From JANTGF01 sp963750735 (GTDB taxonomy: Bacteria > Bacteroidota > Bacteroidia > Bacteroidales > VadinHA17), in the NCBI GenBank assembly GCA_963750735.1, contig CAVVRY010000001.1:124001-188000 (forward strand): a DNA stretch of 64,000 nt, given 5' to 3'. The notes beneath the pieces are model-generated. The model was not told where the DNA came from. It searched no databases and saw only the letters and a list, made by a program, of their open reading frames with translations. A program made the translations under genes and the position numbers. Position 1 is the stretch's first letter; every line of letters begins with the position of its first letter. This document shows, in pieces, positions 18,159-27,324 of this stretch.

Positions 18159-19229
18159 ATGGCATCAAGAATTTCACGAAGAAACTTTTTTAATAAATCA
18201 ATGGGTTTAAGTGCCGGAGCATTGTTTTTTAAAAGCTTACCGGTATTTGGAGCTGGGCCAAAAGATACTGTTCCAATGATCATTACCAGCCATGCCAATG
18301 AAACAGGGCAATTGGCTATGGAGGCCGGATGGAGAATTCTGGCTGAAGGAGGCCTGGCAGTTGATGCAGTTGAAAAGGCTGCCAATATAATTGAAGTTGA
18401 TCCGGAAGATACAAGCGTTGGGTACGGTGGACTGCCAAATGAAAACGGAATTGTCCAGCTCGATGCCTCAATAATGGATGGAAAAACTTACAATGCCGGA
18501 GCAGTTGCTTGCCTCGAAAATATTAAAAATCCTGCATCAGTAGCACGGGTAGTTATGGAACGTACAGACCATGTCCTGATGGTTGGACAGGGTGCCCTTG
18601 ACTTTGCCAAAAAATGGGGATTTGAGGAAGAAAATCTTTTAACTGAGAAAGCCCGGAAAATCTGGTTGAGATGGAAAGAAAATGCCAATGAAAACGATGA
18701 CTGGGGTGCACCTGATCATTTAAGAAATATTGAAAAAGAAGAATCATACTGGAAGGATTTTCCGGAGGTAGAACACCACTATGGAACAACCAATGTACTG
18801 GCTGTTGATAAGAATGGAGATGTTGCCGGAATAACTACCACCAGTGGTCTTTCTTATAAAATTCCTGGTCGTGTTGGGGATTCACCCATAATTGGTGCCG
18901 GTTTGTATGCTGATAATGAGGTAGGTGCAGCTGGTGCAACCGGAAGAGGTGAAGATGTGATAAAGTCCCTGGCTTCCTATTATATGGTATTGCGAATGAA
19001 GGATGGTCGCACACCGCAACAGGCCTGCGAAGATGCCTTACACATGATTATTGATAAGTATAAACACATAAATCCTAATTTTTATCCAAGTGAAAAGTTC
19101 GTAGCCATAAATAAGTTTGGAGAAACCGGTTGTGCAACTATGAGAAGCAACCGGAATCCGGTAATGTCGGTAAGAACCGGAAGTGGTTATTCGAAGTACG
19201 AAGGGAAAATAGGATATCCCGGAAAATAA
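18159..19229 (+). CDS. N4-(beta-N-acetylglucosaminyl)-L-asparaginase (glycosylasparaginase), Tat-exported
   Basis: 356 residues from ATG 18159 (GGAG seven bases upstream). SRRNFF followed by a weakly hydrophobic stretch is a Tat signal. The Ntn-hydrolase core contains GYGGLPNENG, HHYGTTNVLAVD with the likely autocleavage Thr at ~210, GRVGDSPIIGAGLY and GAAGATGRGE. The family cuts itself into alpha and beta chains, exposing the N-terminal Thr, then hydrolyses the GlcNAc-Asn bond of glycopeptides. The canonical HDT cleavage context is changed to HYGTT, a form I recall from Bacteroidota. Export suggests host or algal glycoprotein turnover. Single gene. Confidence 0.85.
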   Translation: MASRISRRNFFNKSMGLSAGALFFKSLPVFGAGPKDTVPMIITSHANETGQLAMEAGWRILAEGGLAVDAVEKAANIIEVDPEDTSVGYGGLPNENGIVQLDASIMDGKTYNAGAVACLENIKNPASVARVVMERTDHVLMVGQGALDFAKKWGFEEENLLTEKARKIWLRWKENANENDDWGAPDHLRNIEKEESYWKDFPEVEHHYGTTNVLAVDKNGDVAGITTTSGLSYKIPGRVGDSPIIGAGLYADNEVGAAGATGRGEDVIKSLASYYMVLRMKDGRTPQQACEDALHMIIDKYKHINPNFYPSEKFVAINKFGETGCATMRSNRNPVMSVRTGSGYSKYEGKIGYPGK

Positions 19230-19245
19230 GTTTTAATTAAATCTA

Positions 19246-20208
19246 CTATTGTTTCGACCAGATCCGTGTATTTAGATTCAGATCTTCCACTATCTCTATC
19301 AGGAGTATGAGATATTTTACATTTTCTTCAATAAAGGAATAGTTGACAATCGTTCTAAAAAGCCTGGTTTCAAACAGGTTTTTATTTAATGAGATGGCTA
19401 TATAAACTTTTGAGTCAACAAAGGAAAGGTAAATTTTAGTTTTCCACTTATTCTTAAAATCCAGAATTCTTCGCATCAGGGAGGTTGAAAGAATATACCT
19501 TGCTTCAACCTGGTCGTCGCCATATACACAAAACTCCTTTTCAAATTCCGGGTCTTCAAGCTTTACAAGTTCGCCTCTTGAAAAAGACATGGACTGAAGT
19601 TTTTGCCCGAATTTTCCAAATAATTTTTCTGCAGTATCCGGTAAAACAAGGGTTCGTGTTTTAAAATGCTTGTTAAAGTCAGCAATAAAAAAAATACCCT
19701 TGAAATAGGTTGTATATTTTTGCTTTTGATTTGATCCACTTCCTGAGGAAGTTCTATATTTTGCAACCACTTCAGAAAACTCAATGTCTGTTTTTTCAAG
19801 AGTTCCATGAATATGATCTTCCCCTTTAAAACTATCGCATGAATGCCGGAAAATTGCGCTTTTCAAAAACTCTGATCTTGGCACTGAACCTTCAGGCTGG
19901 TAAGTAAGACTTTCATCGACAAATCCTGTTATCTTGGCGATTATTTTATTCTTAAATCCCAGTCTGAATTTTTTGCTGATCAGGCCTACTATGATAAATG
20001 CAAAAGCTCCGGTAGTTACCTGAAGTATCCCTGTAACACCACCAGCACTGGACGGGATAAATTTCCCTTCAGCAATAATAAATACAAATGCAACCGCGGC
20101 AACAATTATTACGCGCCGGTCAACCTGTTTTCGCTCCTTATCCAGAATTTTGAGGTCAGGTAGCAATTTTGTTTCGTAAAAATCTTTAAAATCCTTGTAA
20201 TTATTCAT
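19246..20208 (-). CDS. DUF3137 membrane protein, partner of LemA
   Basis: 320 residues. A coiled, charged N-terminus is followed by two membrane helices (about 33-50 and 58-78), then a large soluble domain with a YFKGIFFIADFNKHF core typical of DUF3137. Such genes are often next to lemA, as here (103-bp gap, same strand). Function is unknown; the pair is thought to be envelope-associated. The gene ends 16 bp from the convergent glycosylasparaginase stop. Confidence 0.8.
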   Translation of the reverse strand: MNNYKDFKDFYETKLLPDLKILDKERKQVDRRVIIVAAVAFVFIIAEGKFIPSSAGGVTGILQVTTGAFAFIIVGLISKKFRLGFKNKIIAKITGFVDESLTYQPEGSVPRSEFLKSAIFRHSCDSFKGEDHIHGTLEKTDIEFSEVVAKYRTSSGSGSNQKQKYTTYFKGIFFIADFNKHFKTRTLVLPDTAEKLFGKFGQKLQSMSFSRGELVKLEDPEFEKEFCVYGDDQVEARYILSTSLMRRILDFKNKWKTKIYLSFVDSKVYIAISLNKNLFETRLFRTIVNYSFIEENVKYLILLIEIVEDLNLNTRIWSKQ

Positions 20209-20311
20209 TTTGATATAAATAGTGCCATTTTTAAAAGTTTGGTTTTCACATATCAGAAAAAAGGAAAAGTCTAACTTCCTTCTTCCAATATTTCAAAATT
20301 CCTTTTTGAAT

Positions 20312-20869
20312 TTATTTTTTAAACAGGTCCTTAGCATTCAGGTTTTGTCTTTCCACCTCAGGAATTTCAAAAACAGCTTTTCTTTTGTAGTTCATAATTC
20401 CCGCCATAAAATTAGATGGAAAAGTTTCCACACCATTGTTATAGGTGGTAACTGTGGCATTAAATGCTCTGCGCGATGCAGAAATTTGTTCTTCCACCTC
20501 ATTCCAGGCTCCCTGGAGCTGCAAAAAGTTCTGATTGGCTTTCAAATCGGGATAATTTTCAACAGCCACCATAATACCTGCCATGCTTTTTACTATTTTA
20601 TTTTCCAATTCCACCCGTTCATCATTAGAAATTTCACCGGTAACGGCTTTTGCTCTAAGTTCGGTAATTTCAGTAAGCAGCGTTTTTTCGTGTTTCATAT
20701 ATTCCTTCACCGTTTCCACCAGGTTAGGAATCAAGTCGTACCTTTTCTTTAGCATAGCATCCATAGAACCAAAGGCATTTTCTACATCGTTCTTCTTCCT
20801 TACCAGGTTATTATAAAGGACAATTAAGAAAATTATCAGAACGGCAACAATAACAATAGCATAGATCAT
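20312..20869 (-). CDS. lemA: LemA family protein
   Basis: 185 residues: one N-terminal membrane helix (IYAIVIVAVLIIFLIVLY) with a short external start, then the helical LemA domain with RKKNDVENAFGSMDAMLKKR, DLIPNLVETV, ENYPDLKAN, FLQLQ and the C-terminal YNNGVETFPSN. LemA proteins are coiled-coil membrane proteins of unknown mechanism. Upstream of the DUF3137 gene in the same direction and likely cotranscribed. Confidence 0.92.
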   Translation of the reverse strand: MIYAIVIVAVLIIFLIVLYNNLVRKKNDVENAFGSMDAMLKKRYDLIPNLVETVKEYMKHEKTLLTEITELRAKAVTGEISNDERVELENKIVKSMAGIMVAVENYPDLKANQNFLQLQGAWNEVEEQISASRRAFNATVTTYNNGVETFPSNFMAGIMNYKRKAVFEIPEVERQNLNAKDLFKK

Positions 20870-20973
20870 TTTAATAAATTTAATTAATAATTTAGTTGTC
20901 TTTCAAGTTTAAACCTTTTTATTCTACAATACAAATTTTTGATAATAAATGGTCTTGATTCAGCTAAAAATTT

Positions 20974-21063
20974 CTAAAAAAAACATATCATTTTTGCCTT
21001 GAATTGTCCATATAATGGAAGAATGAACATCGCAACAATTAACAATAGGATAACTTTTTTCAT
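20974..21063 (-). pseudogene. Remnant: signal peptide and first residues of a DUF4412-type protein
   Basis: A 29-codon frame reads MKKVILLLIVAMF, then LPLYGQFKAKM, and stops. This closely follows the start of the intact DUF4412 gene at 22949 (MKKAIILFAICLL, LPLSAQFKGKM). It is therefore a truncated paralogue rather than a real small protein. A short coding-like tail on the same strand at ~21119-21195 (ending PEVTWDFEY) may be its C-terminal end or unrelated debris. Confidence 0.5.
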
Positions 21064-21256
21064 AATAGATTTATTAATTGAATACTGATGCTTGTACTAC
21101 TGATCATCAGTACTTATTAGTATTCAAAATCCCAGGTCACTTCCGGTTTCAATGGCAAGCATCCCTTTGAATGAAACATTCCATTATAGTTTTTAACTAT
21201 AACACCACACTATTTCTAAAATATTTTATCAAACTTATGCCCTAAAACCCAATTAG

Positions 21257-21979
21257 TCAATCCTTGACACAACGAATACTAAAACCATAAGTCTTAATGA
21301 TGTCGTCGCGACGAATATCTGTGCGATCATAATCCAGGCTACGGAACCAGGCGACTTGACTACTGGCTTGTGTAGCGGACCAATAGTCGGCTCCCTGATT
21401 AATAAGAAGAAATGCACCATAGCGGCTACGGTATCCTCCCGGAAGGGCCGAAAAACCACTGCTATTGGTGGCGCCGATATTAGGGCTTAACCAGTGTTCG
21501 GTTCCGGCCTCTTTTAGCTTGCCAGCTTCATCTGTTCCCCGCCAAGCAGTGGCATCCACATCTGCCTGACTTATACCTAGATACATTTCCAACTGTTTCC
21601 ATTCTTCGTCGGTGGGTACATGCCAGCCTGCTGGTGCTAATTCGCGGCTGTCGTCTACCGCATACCAGTTGTAAAGTCGGCCATAAGTGGTAACATTACT
21701 CAAATTGTTATCAAAATTGCAGTAAGCACCTGAAGAGAGGTTTGTCCATTCTGTTTCATCTGTCACGTTGGGGATAGACTCACCATTACGGTAATGTGTT
21801 ACCTTTAGGTTTTCCGCCATCCATAGCTGATTGCCAATAGTTACGGTTTGGTATACATTGCCATCGATATCAGTTATAGTACCTATATCATTACCGGAAC
21901 CTTCATCTTTTTCACAGCTACTAATCAACATACTACCACTTAACAAGATAAATAACACTAAAATTTTGTTTGTTTTCAT
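21257..21979 (-). CDS. FISUMP-domain lipoprotein
   Basis: 240 residues. Signal peptide with lipobox LISSC (Cys ~22), so an outer-membrane or surface lipoprotein is expected. The FISUMP (Fibrobacter succinogenes major paralogous) domain is clear: DIDGNVYQTVTIGNQLWMAENL, YGRLYNWYAV, PAGWHVPTDEEW, ALPGGYRS, DYWSATQ and a C-terminal SIRCVKD. The domain is a surface module frequent in Bacteroidota and Fibrobacteres, sometimes linked to substrate binding; no enzyme function is known. The 278 bp after it hold only remnants. Confidence 0.88.
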   Translation of the reverse strand: MKTNKILVLFILLSGSMLISSCEKDEGSGNDIGTITDIDGNVYQTVTIGNQLWMAENLKVTHYRNGESIPNVTDETEWTNLSSGAYCNFDNNLSNVTTYGRLYNWYAVDDSRELAPAGWHVPTDEEWKQLEMYLGISQADVDATAWRGTDEAGKLKEAGTEHWLSPNIGATNSSGFSALPGGYRSRYGAFLLINQGADYWSATQASSQVAWFRSLDYDRTDIRRDDIIKTYGFSIRCVKD

Positions 21980-22062
21980 CTCTTTAAAATTTATAAATGA
22001 TTAAATCAAAATAAATCGTAATAGTTTAAATATAGAACCAAAGCATATTATATTGAAAAAAT

Positions 22063-22340
22063 TTATTTATTATCAGCCCACATTACCAGATGAAATCCCA
22101 GGTCACTTGCTGTTCCCCCTAGATAAATACCCTCGTATGGTACTGTGATTTTTAGGTCATAATAATTGTGTATTTTTAGTTGCTTTTTACAAATTCAACT
22201 CTGCGATTGCTTGCTTTCCCCTCAGGAGTATCATTTGAATCAATCGGTTTACTGTCGCCAAAGCATTTGGAGCTTATCCTGATTTGATCTACACCCAATG
22301 AAAACAAATGTTTTAGCTTTTTCATCTGACAAATTCTGTT
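22063..22340 (-). pseudogene. Remnants including the C-terminal tail of an OmpA-family protein
   Basis: From about 22325 to the stop at 22176-22178 the minus strand encodes LGVDQIRISSKCFGDSKPID then TPEGKASNRRVEFVK, the end of an OmpA C-terminal domain; a second frame just upstream gives SDEKAKTF, the preceding part of the same domain. Downstream, 22165-22063 encodes another fragment, VPYEGIYLGGTASDLGFH to WADNK. The rest of the OmpA protein is missing. This looks like a second, eroded copy of the OmpA-like gene at 27325-28582. Confidence 0.6.
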
Positions 22341-22373
22341 TTCTTAACTATATGCATTCATATGCTCTTATTA

Positions 22374-22949
22374 TTAACGGTTCATACCGGGCATTTCCAT
22401 TAACTGGTAGCCTGATGGAATGGAAAAGCTGGTAGGGTCAGGAGTCCAAGGCGATATATCTTTCAATTCCATGCCTGATCCCTCTTCTCCGTCAATGTGA
22501 TTGATCATTTTTATTGGGAAATTATATTTTTCAGAAAACCATATGGTGAATAATTTTTGTGTAGGATTGTCTTTATCATATAAAATAGATTTCGTACATT
22601 CTATTCCATTTATATTTTCTTTTCCCACTTCCTTTAATATTCCGTCACTTTTGTAGTGCTCATATGATTTAATTGGATCGTTCCCCATGCTCATTGAACT
22701 TCCAGCCGGACTTTTCATAGCCATTTTTTCTGATGGCATCAGTATAATAATATCAGGTGAATCTTTCTTAACAATGACAACACCTTTGCGGCCATTTTCA
22801 TCAAACTCATACCGATATCCGGCATCCGCTGAATACACATCAAAAATACGCTCCTTACCCATGGTACTGAAGACCATTTTGCCTTTGAACTGGGCTGACA
22901 AGGGAAGAGCCAGCAGACAGATTGCAAACAGAATTATTGCCTTTTTCAT
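22374..22949 (-). CDS. DUF4412 exported protein
   Basis: 191 residues from ATG 22949, chosen because the signal peptide starts there (KKAIILFAICLLALPLSAQ). The mature protein begins FKGKMVFST and contains GVVIVKKDSPDIIILMPSEKMA, INGIECTKS and FPIKM, the pattern of DUF4412, a periplasmic LolA-like beta protein of unknown role in Bacteroidota. It follows the FecR-like gene by 36 bp on the same strand, so both likely share a transcript. A truncated relative lies at 20974-21063. Confidence 0.8.
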   Translation of the reverse strand: MKKAIILFAICLLALPLSAQFKGKMVFSTMGKERIFDVYSADAGYRYEFDENGRKGVVIVKKDSPDIIILMPSEKMAMKSPAGSSMSMGNDPIKSYEHYKSDGILKEVGKENINGIECTKSILYDKDNPTQKLFTIWFSEKYNFPIKMINHIDGEEGSGMELKDISPWTPDPTSFSIPSGYQLMEMPGMNR

Positions 22950-22985
22950 GATTTTAATTTTTAACATTTAATTAATAAAGTTGAT

Positions 22986-24449
22986 TTATTTTGTTGATAT
23001 AATCACATCACTCATAATTATTCCATCGTCCCATATATTTAATGTTTCACCTTCGTTAATAATTTTATTTTTTGTTTGATTGGAGTCTTCTATTTTTAAA
23101 GTTCCTTTTAAGGCAGTTATATCCTCAACTTCATTGTCTTCAAAATGAATATAAAACGCGGAAAAGTCGTCGGGCAGATTTTCATATCCAGCAATTAATT
23201 CGGCTTTTTCAGTGTCATCTTGTTGAAATATGTAAGAGTTGAAATTAGCATCGGTTGATGCAAAAAATATTGTTGGAGGTTTCCATAATTGTCCTCTAAC
23301 TCCTGAAGCTGTGGTTCTCATATTTTGTTTAAAATCCAGTTCCGACCCAACTAATTTATTCACCAAAGCATATAACTTACCTTTTAATAACGTAGCCGAA
23401 ACTGAATTGCTGCCGGGTTTTGTTTTTTCCTCATTATAAAGTTCACAAGGATTTGTTAGTAATAACTTTGATTTAGATCCTAAACGATATGTCGAATTTC
23501 CTACACGAAGTTCCATTCTCGATTTTATGCCTGTTGTAATAATATCTCCGGCACCAACATTTATTGAGCCCTGTTTTGCAGGCACTCCGTTAATTTTTAC
23601 ATCACCCCGAGAAAACGATAAATTAGCATTACAATCCTTATTTCGTTTCACCAGAGTCCATGATGTTGTAATTTTCGAAATGTAGGAGCAATTTACATCC
23701 CCATGGACCATTTGTCCCATACCTCCCAAATATTTATTGCAGTCGGTGCTGGTTTCATTTTCTTTTATATAAAAACCTTCCAAAATATCATGTGTATCAA
23801 TTGTTTTTTCTCCTGAAATTACAATCGGGAAATCAAGTGTCGTAGAACTTGAAATTGATTTTGGCGGTATAATGGTATCCAAACAAGGGAATGTTTCGGC
23901 AGTATACATTTCAGATGTAATATTTACTTTCATTTTGCCCATTAACATGAAGGTGTATTTGTTTCCGCGAAACATCATTTGCCCGCCTTCAATTACAGGT
24001 TTTTCCGTATTTGCATGGGTAGTAATTACACTGGTTCGCTGCGTACGCGAATCGCCCGGAGTGGCAGTCTCAACAAAAACCAAGCGGTCGTCGTAACAGG
24101 CTTGCGAAGTTTTTTGGTCGTTTCCTTCGTTGTTTACCGTATTTACGTAGTTGATGTTTTCCTCGATGCTGGTTAATTGGAATGCCGAAAAACCGGCTGC
24201 TGCACCTCCTGTAAAAGTGACGAAAAATGAGCCGTCGATAATTCGTCTTTCATTTACACTTACATTCCAGTCGTAGCCGCCATCGGTACCACCACCACCG
24301 GCTGTTTTTATGATTTCAAGATGATATTCAACGGGGCCGCTGTAGGTAACCATCTGGCCTTTTATGCCAGGAAGTGTTATCAAAACAACTATTATATACA
24401 AAAGAGGTTTTTTCAGATTGTAGCTTCTGGATTGAGTTTTTAAATTCAT
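22986..24449 (-). CDS. Exported protein with FecR-like domain
   Basis: 487 residues. N-terminal signal/anchor (KPLLYIIVVLITLPGIKG). Residues ~25-270 form a Cys-containing beta-rich region with no family I recognise (GGGGTDGGYDWNVSV near 50). Residues ~280-400 resemble the FecR fold: GDVKINGVPAKQGSINVGAGDIITTG, LRVGNSTYRLGSKSKLLL, then LLKGKLYALV and TTASGVRGQ. Here FecR lacks an anti-sigma partner and probably acts as a structural or scaffold domain. Located between ankyrin and DUF4412 genes. Confidence 0.65.
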   Translation of the reverse strand: MNLKTQSRSYNLKKPLLYIIVVLITLPGIKGQMVTYSGPVEYHLEIIKTAGGGGTDGGYDWNVSVNERRIIDGSFFVTFTGGAAAGFSAFQLTSIEENINYVNTVNNEGNDQKTSQACYDDRLVFVETATPGDSRTQRTSVITTHANTEKPVIEGGQMMFRGNKYTFMLMGKMKVNITSEMYTAETFPCLDTIIPPKSISSSTTLDFPIVISGEKTIDTHDILEGFYIKENETSTDCNKYLGGMGQMVHGDVNCSYISKITTSWTLVKRNKDCNANLSFSRGDVKINGVPAKQGSINVGAGDIITTGIKSRMELRVGNSTYRLGSKSKLLLTNPCELYNEEKTKPGSNSVSATLLKGKLYALVNKLVGSELDFKQNMRTTASGVRGQLWKPPTIFFASTDANFNSYIFQQDDTEKAELIAGYENLPDDFSAFYIHFEDNEVEDITALKGTLKIEDSNQTKNKIINEGETLNIWDDGIIMSDVIISTK

Positions 24450-24586
24450 TTCAGTTGGTTTTTAGACAAATATATGCCAGCCTCAATTTTAGGGTAATCT
24501 CTTTTAACACCATCGGTAGCTGTTTGATTTGCTTTCCTGGTTTTCTGTTCTTATTGAATTGCTTTTTAGTAGCATTTTTTGAAGGA

Positions 24587-25285
24587 TTATTTTGCTCCAT
24601 GAGCTTTTAAAATCTCCACAATTTCATTATTGCCAGCTTTTTCTGCCAGTGACAAAGGAGTTTGTCCATCCACATTTTTAGCACTTACATTGGCCCCATG
24701 TTCAATCAGAAAATTCACCACTTCCTTGTTATTGTCTCTTGCCGCAAAAATCAGGGGAGTATATCCTTCTATCTCTGTTGATGTGGGTGCTTCATCTACA
24801 TTAACTCCTTTTGAAAGTAAAAAGTCAGCTAATTCCAAACCTTCTCGACCGTAAAAAAGCATTCCAAGCATACATTGGTAGTAAGCACCTGTTCCATCCT
24901 CTTTTTTTACTTTGAAATCAGCACCTTTTTCCAAGAGCAAATCAAAAATTTCACGTGAGTTTCCTGCGGCTTCAATGACAGCAGCATTTCCATCCTTTGC
25001 ATGGATATTAACATCAGCGCCCTTTAAAATCAATAATTTTGCAGCGTCGCTGTATTTTTCTTTAGAGCTGTAGGAGCAGGCCCGAATAAGCGCAGTGTAG
25101 CCATGTTTATCCTGCTGGTTGATATCAACCCCTTCGGCGAGTAATTTCTCTATTTCTGAAATGTCTTTGTAAAGTACGGCACTTATTAACGGTGTTTCGG
25201 TTGTGCTTTGGGCAAATAAAGTGGGTGTTAAAATAAAGCCTAATTGAAACACGACCAGGATAGCGATTTTTATTTTATTTTTCAT
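24587..25285 (-). CDS. Exported ankyrin-repeat protein
   Basis: 232 residues with a signal peptide (KIAILVVFQLGFILTPTLFAQ). About five ankyrin repeats follow; clear ones have TPLISAVLYKD, HGYTALIRAC, GYTPLIFAARDNNKEVVNFLIEHGANVSAKN and GQTPLSLAEKAGNNEIVEIL. Ankyrin repeats bind proteins, so a periplasmic protein-protein contact role is inferred. Same strand as its neighbours. Confidence 0.88.
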   Translation of the reverse strand: MKNKIKIAILVVFQLGFILTPTLFAQSTTETPLISAVLYKDISEIEKLLAEGVDINQQDKHGYTALIRACSYSSKEKYSDAAKLLILKGADVNIHAKDGNAAVIEAAGNSREIFDLLLEKGADFKVKKEDGTGAYYQCMLGMLFYGREGLELADFLLSKGVNVDEAPTSTEIEGYTPLIFAARDNNKEVVNFLIEHGANVSAKNVDGQTPLSLAEKAGNNEIVEILKAHGAK

Positions 25286-25328
25286 TTTAATACTGTTTTG
25301 GTTATTTGCTTTTAAGTTTTCGAAATAT

Positions 25329-27139
25329 TTATTCTTTCTTATTAATTGTCATATGCCATTTGTATGAAAAATTTACTCTTTCCAGACCATTTTCAAGTGG
25401 TTTGTTGATTGGTCGCCTTCCTTCTCCGCCAAAACTATATTTCCCATCTCCTGTGCTAACCAAAATATCGGGATGAATTTCTTTTACAGTATCTTCATTT
25501 GATACTTTTGGAATTTGAACACCCGCAGGTAACTCAACTCCCTGGCGCTTTATATAATCCTCCATCCAGGTATTTGACATTTTAATAGTAGGATCCGGTT
25601 TTTCCTCTGCAACAGGACCCAATTCGAACGATTTTTCCCTGGTTTTTTTGTTGGTTTTAGTATCTCTTTTGGTACCCTGGCTGGAAGAAGTAACACTAAC
25701 AATTTTTTCCATCTCGGTAATTTCATAGTATATGTTATACCCTGCAGGTATTAATTTTACTGCTTTTTCTGTTTCATTATCTAAAACCAGCATCCACGGA
25801 GCCTGGGTAACCTTTTCTTTCTCTTTTATTTCATATTTATTTACATTTCGGGAATAATCAACATTGGTTGAATAATTAGGACCTGAATTGAATTGGTTTT
25901 CTTCAGAATCGTAACTAAATGAAGACACATTTACACTGAGAGGTTTGTAATATTGCCAGGTTTGGTTAAATATGGGCATATCCTGGGTTTCTATTAATGT
26001 TAGATATATTGTCGATGAAGCTTCAATCGATTCATTTAGGTAGTGCTTGCGTGCATGTTCTCATTTTATTGTCTTCATATGATGTTGTTAGTTTTTTGTT
26101 GTATTTTCCAGTTACTGATTATTATAGCATCGTATTTATGGGCTCAATGGTGATATAACCTTCATTCACCCGATGTGTTTATATCAGTAATGGGAAACGG
26201 AAATCAAATATCACAAGAACTGTATGCAAACATTCCCGGGTTTGTGCATGTTGTAAGACTGGCTTTGGCAATACCCCCATTCATCGTAAATTACATCTAT
26301 ATTATGTTTTAATAACCTCCCTGCGATGTAAGCCTGACCTTCATGTTTCTCACCGGTGGAACACCGTCGCAGTCAATCAATTTTAATTTCACATTAACCT
26401 TTGCCCAATTTTATTTTCACTTTCTCGGGAGTCAGTATCCATGGTTGCACCTTTCCCGGGTCCGGATTCTACTTCATCGTAATCAACTTCCGTTTACTGC
26501 CTTTTCTAAATTTTTCAAATCTCATTATTTCCGGTACAGCTTTTGTGCTATCCTTTTACCATTCTCCAGCCCGATCAAATTATAATTGAAATAATCAACT
26601 GCCTCCGCAACAGTCTCGCCTTTCCAGCAGCCTGAACATATACTTTAATTATCGTTAAACCATCCGATTTTTGATTTGCAATTACACCGGTTATCCAGTA
26701 ATCGATGCCATCTGTTGTACCTGCCGGGGAGTTAACGATGTGGTGTTAGTTACTATGATGGTAATTTTGATCTTCTGGATTGAGAGTTGAGACAACGGCC
26801 ATCTGGCCATCGTAATAATCCAAACAATCTTTACTTGGGTCATCGTCAAACAAGGCATTATGAATACCTCCTGCAACCATAAACAATTCTAATCCATAGC
26901 TGGTATTTTTTTTGCCCTATTATACTTGAATCTGTTTCTAAAGGATTCTCCACCCATACATCCAGATCGAAAAGGCCGATACTTCTTTTAGGGCAATCCT
27001 TGCATTCCCAATCCTGTGAAAAAGTGGGATAAAAGAAACATATTAGCATTATTGTAGATATGATAACCTTTTTTGAATGTTCATTTAATCGTGTTAATTT
27101 AATACCGACCTTACTCAGTATAATTGAATTATGGAGCAA
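25329..27139 (-). pseudogene. Large exported protein of unknown family, frame broken several times
   Basis: The C-terminal 216 residues (25979-25329) are open. Upstream, coding sequence continues in-frame (ASSTIYLTLIETQDM before the ATG at 25979) and then in alternating frames up to a signal peptide near 27080 (TIMLICFFYPTFSQDWECKDC). Pieces along the way include FMVAGGIHNALFDDDPSKD, GIDYWITGVIANQKSDG and AEAVDYFNYNLIGLENGK. Together they suggest one secreted protein of ~600 residues with frameshifts and nonsense codons. I recognise no domain. Either a decayed gene or a low-quality stretch of sequence over an intact one. Confidence 0.5.
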
Positions 27140-27324
27140 GGAGGTTTATTGTTATAAATTGATGCAGAAATACATTGTATATTACATTTTCACAAATTTG
27201 CTTCGCACATTTGTTTCGGCATTCCGCATAGTTTAAAAGAGTTTGACTCTGCCCTCATTTCTTCACAAATTGCTCCGCCATTCGCTCGGCGTTCGGCATA
27301 GCTCAAGCGAGCTTGGCCCTGCTC

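Noticed and set aside
20222..20752. 176-codon plus-strand frame
   Set aside because: It is antisense to lemA and rich in Phe/His/Ser, as expected for a shadow frame.
21127..22110. Shared 14-base sequence ATCCCAGGTCACTT at two sites as a recombination repeat
   Set aside because: Both copies lie in eroded coding fragments; two short matches are not enough to call a repeat element.
22986..24449. FecR-type anti-sigma regulator
   Set aside because: The FecR-like region is inside a long exported protein with no adjacent sigma gene or cytoplasmic anti-sigma domain.
26343..26589. Plus-strand frames of 62-80 codons
   Set aside because: Antisense to the broken exported-protein gene; no motif or start signal.
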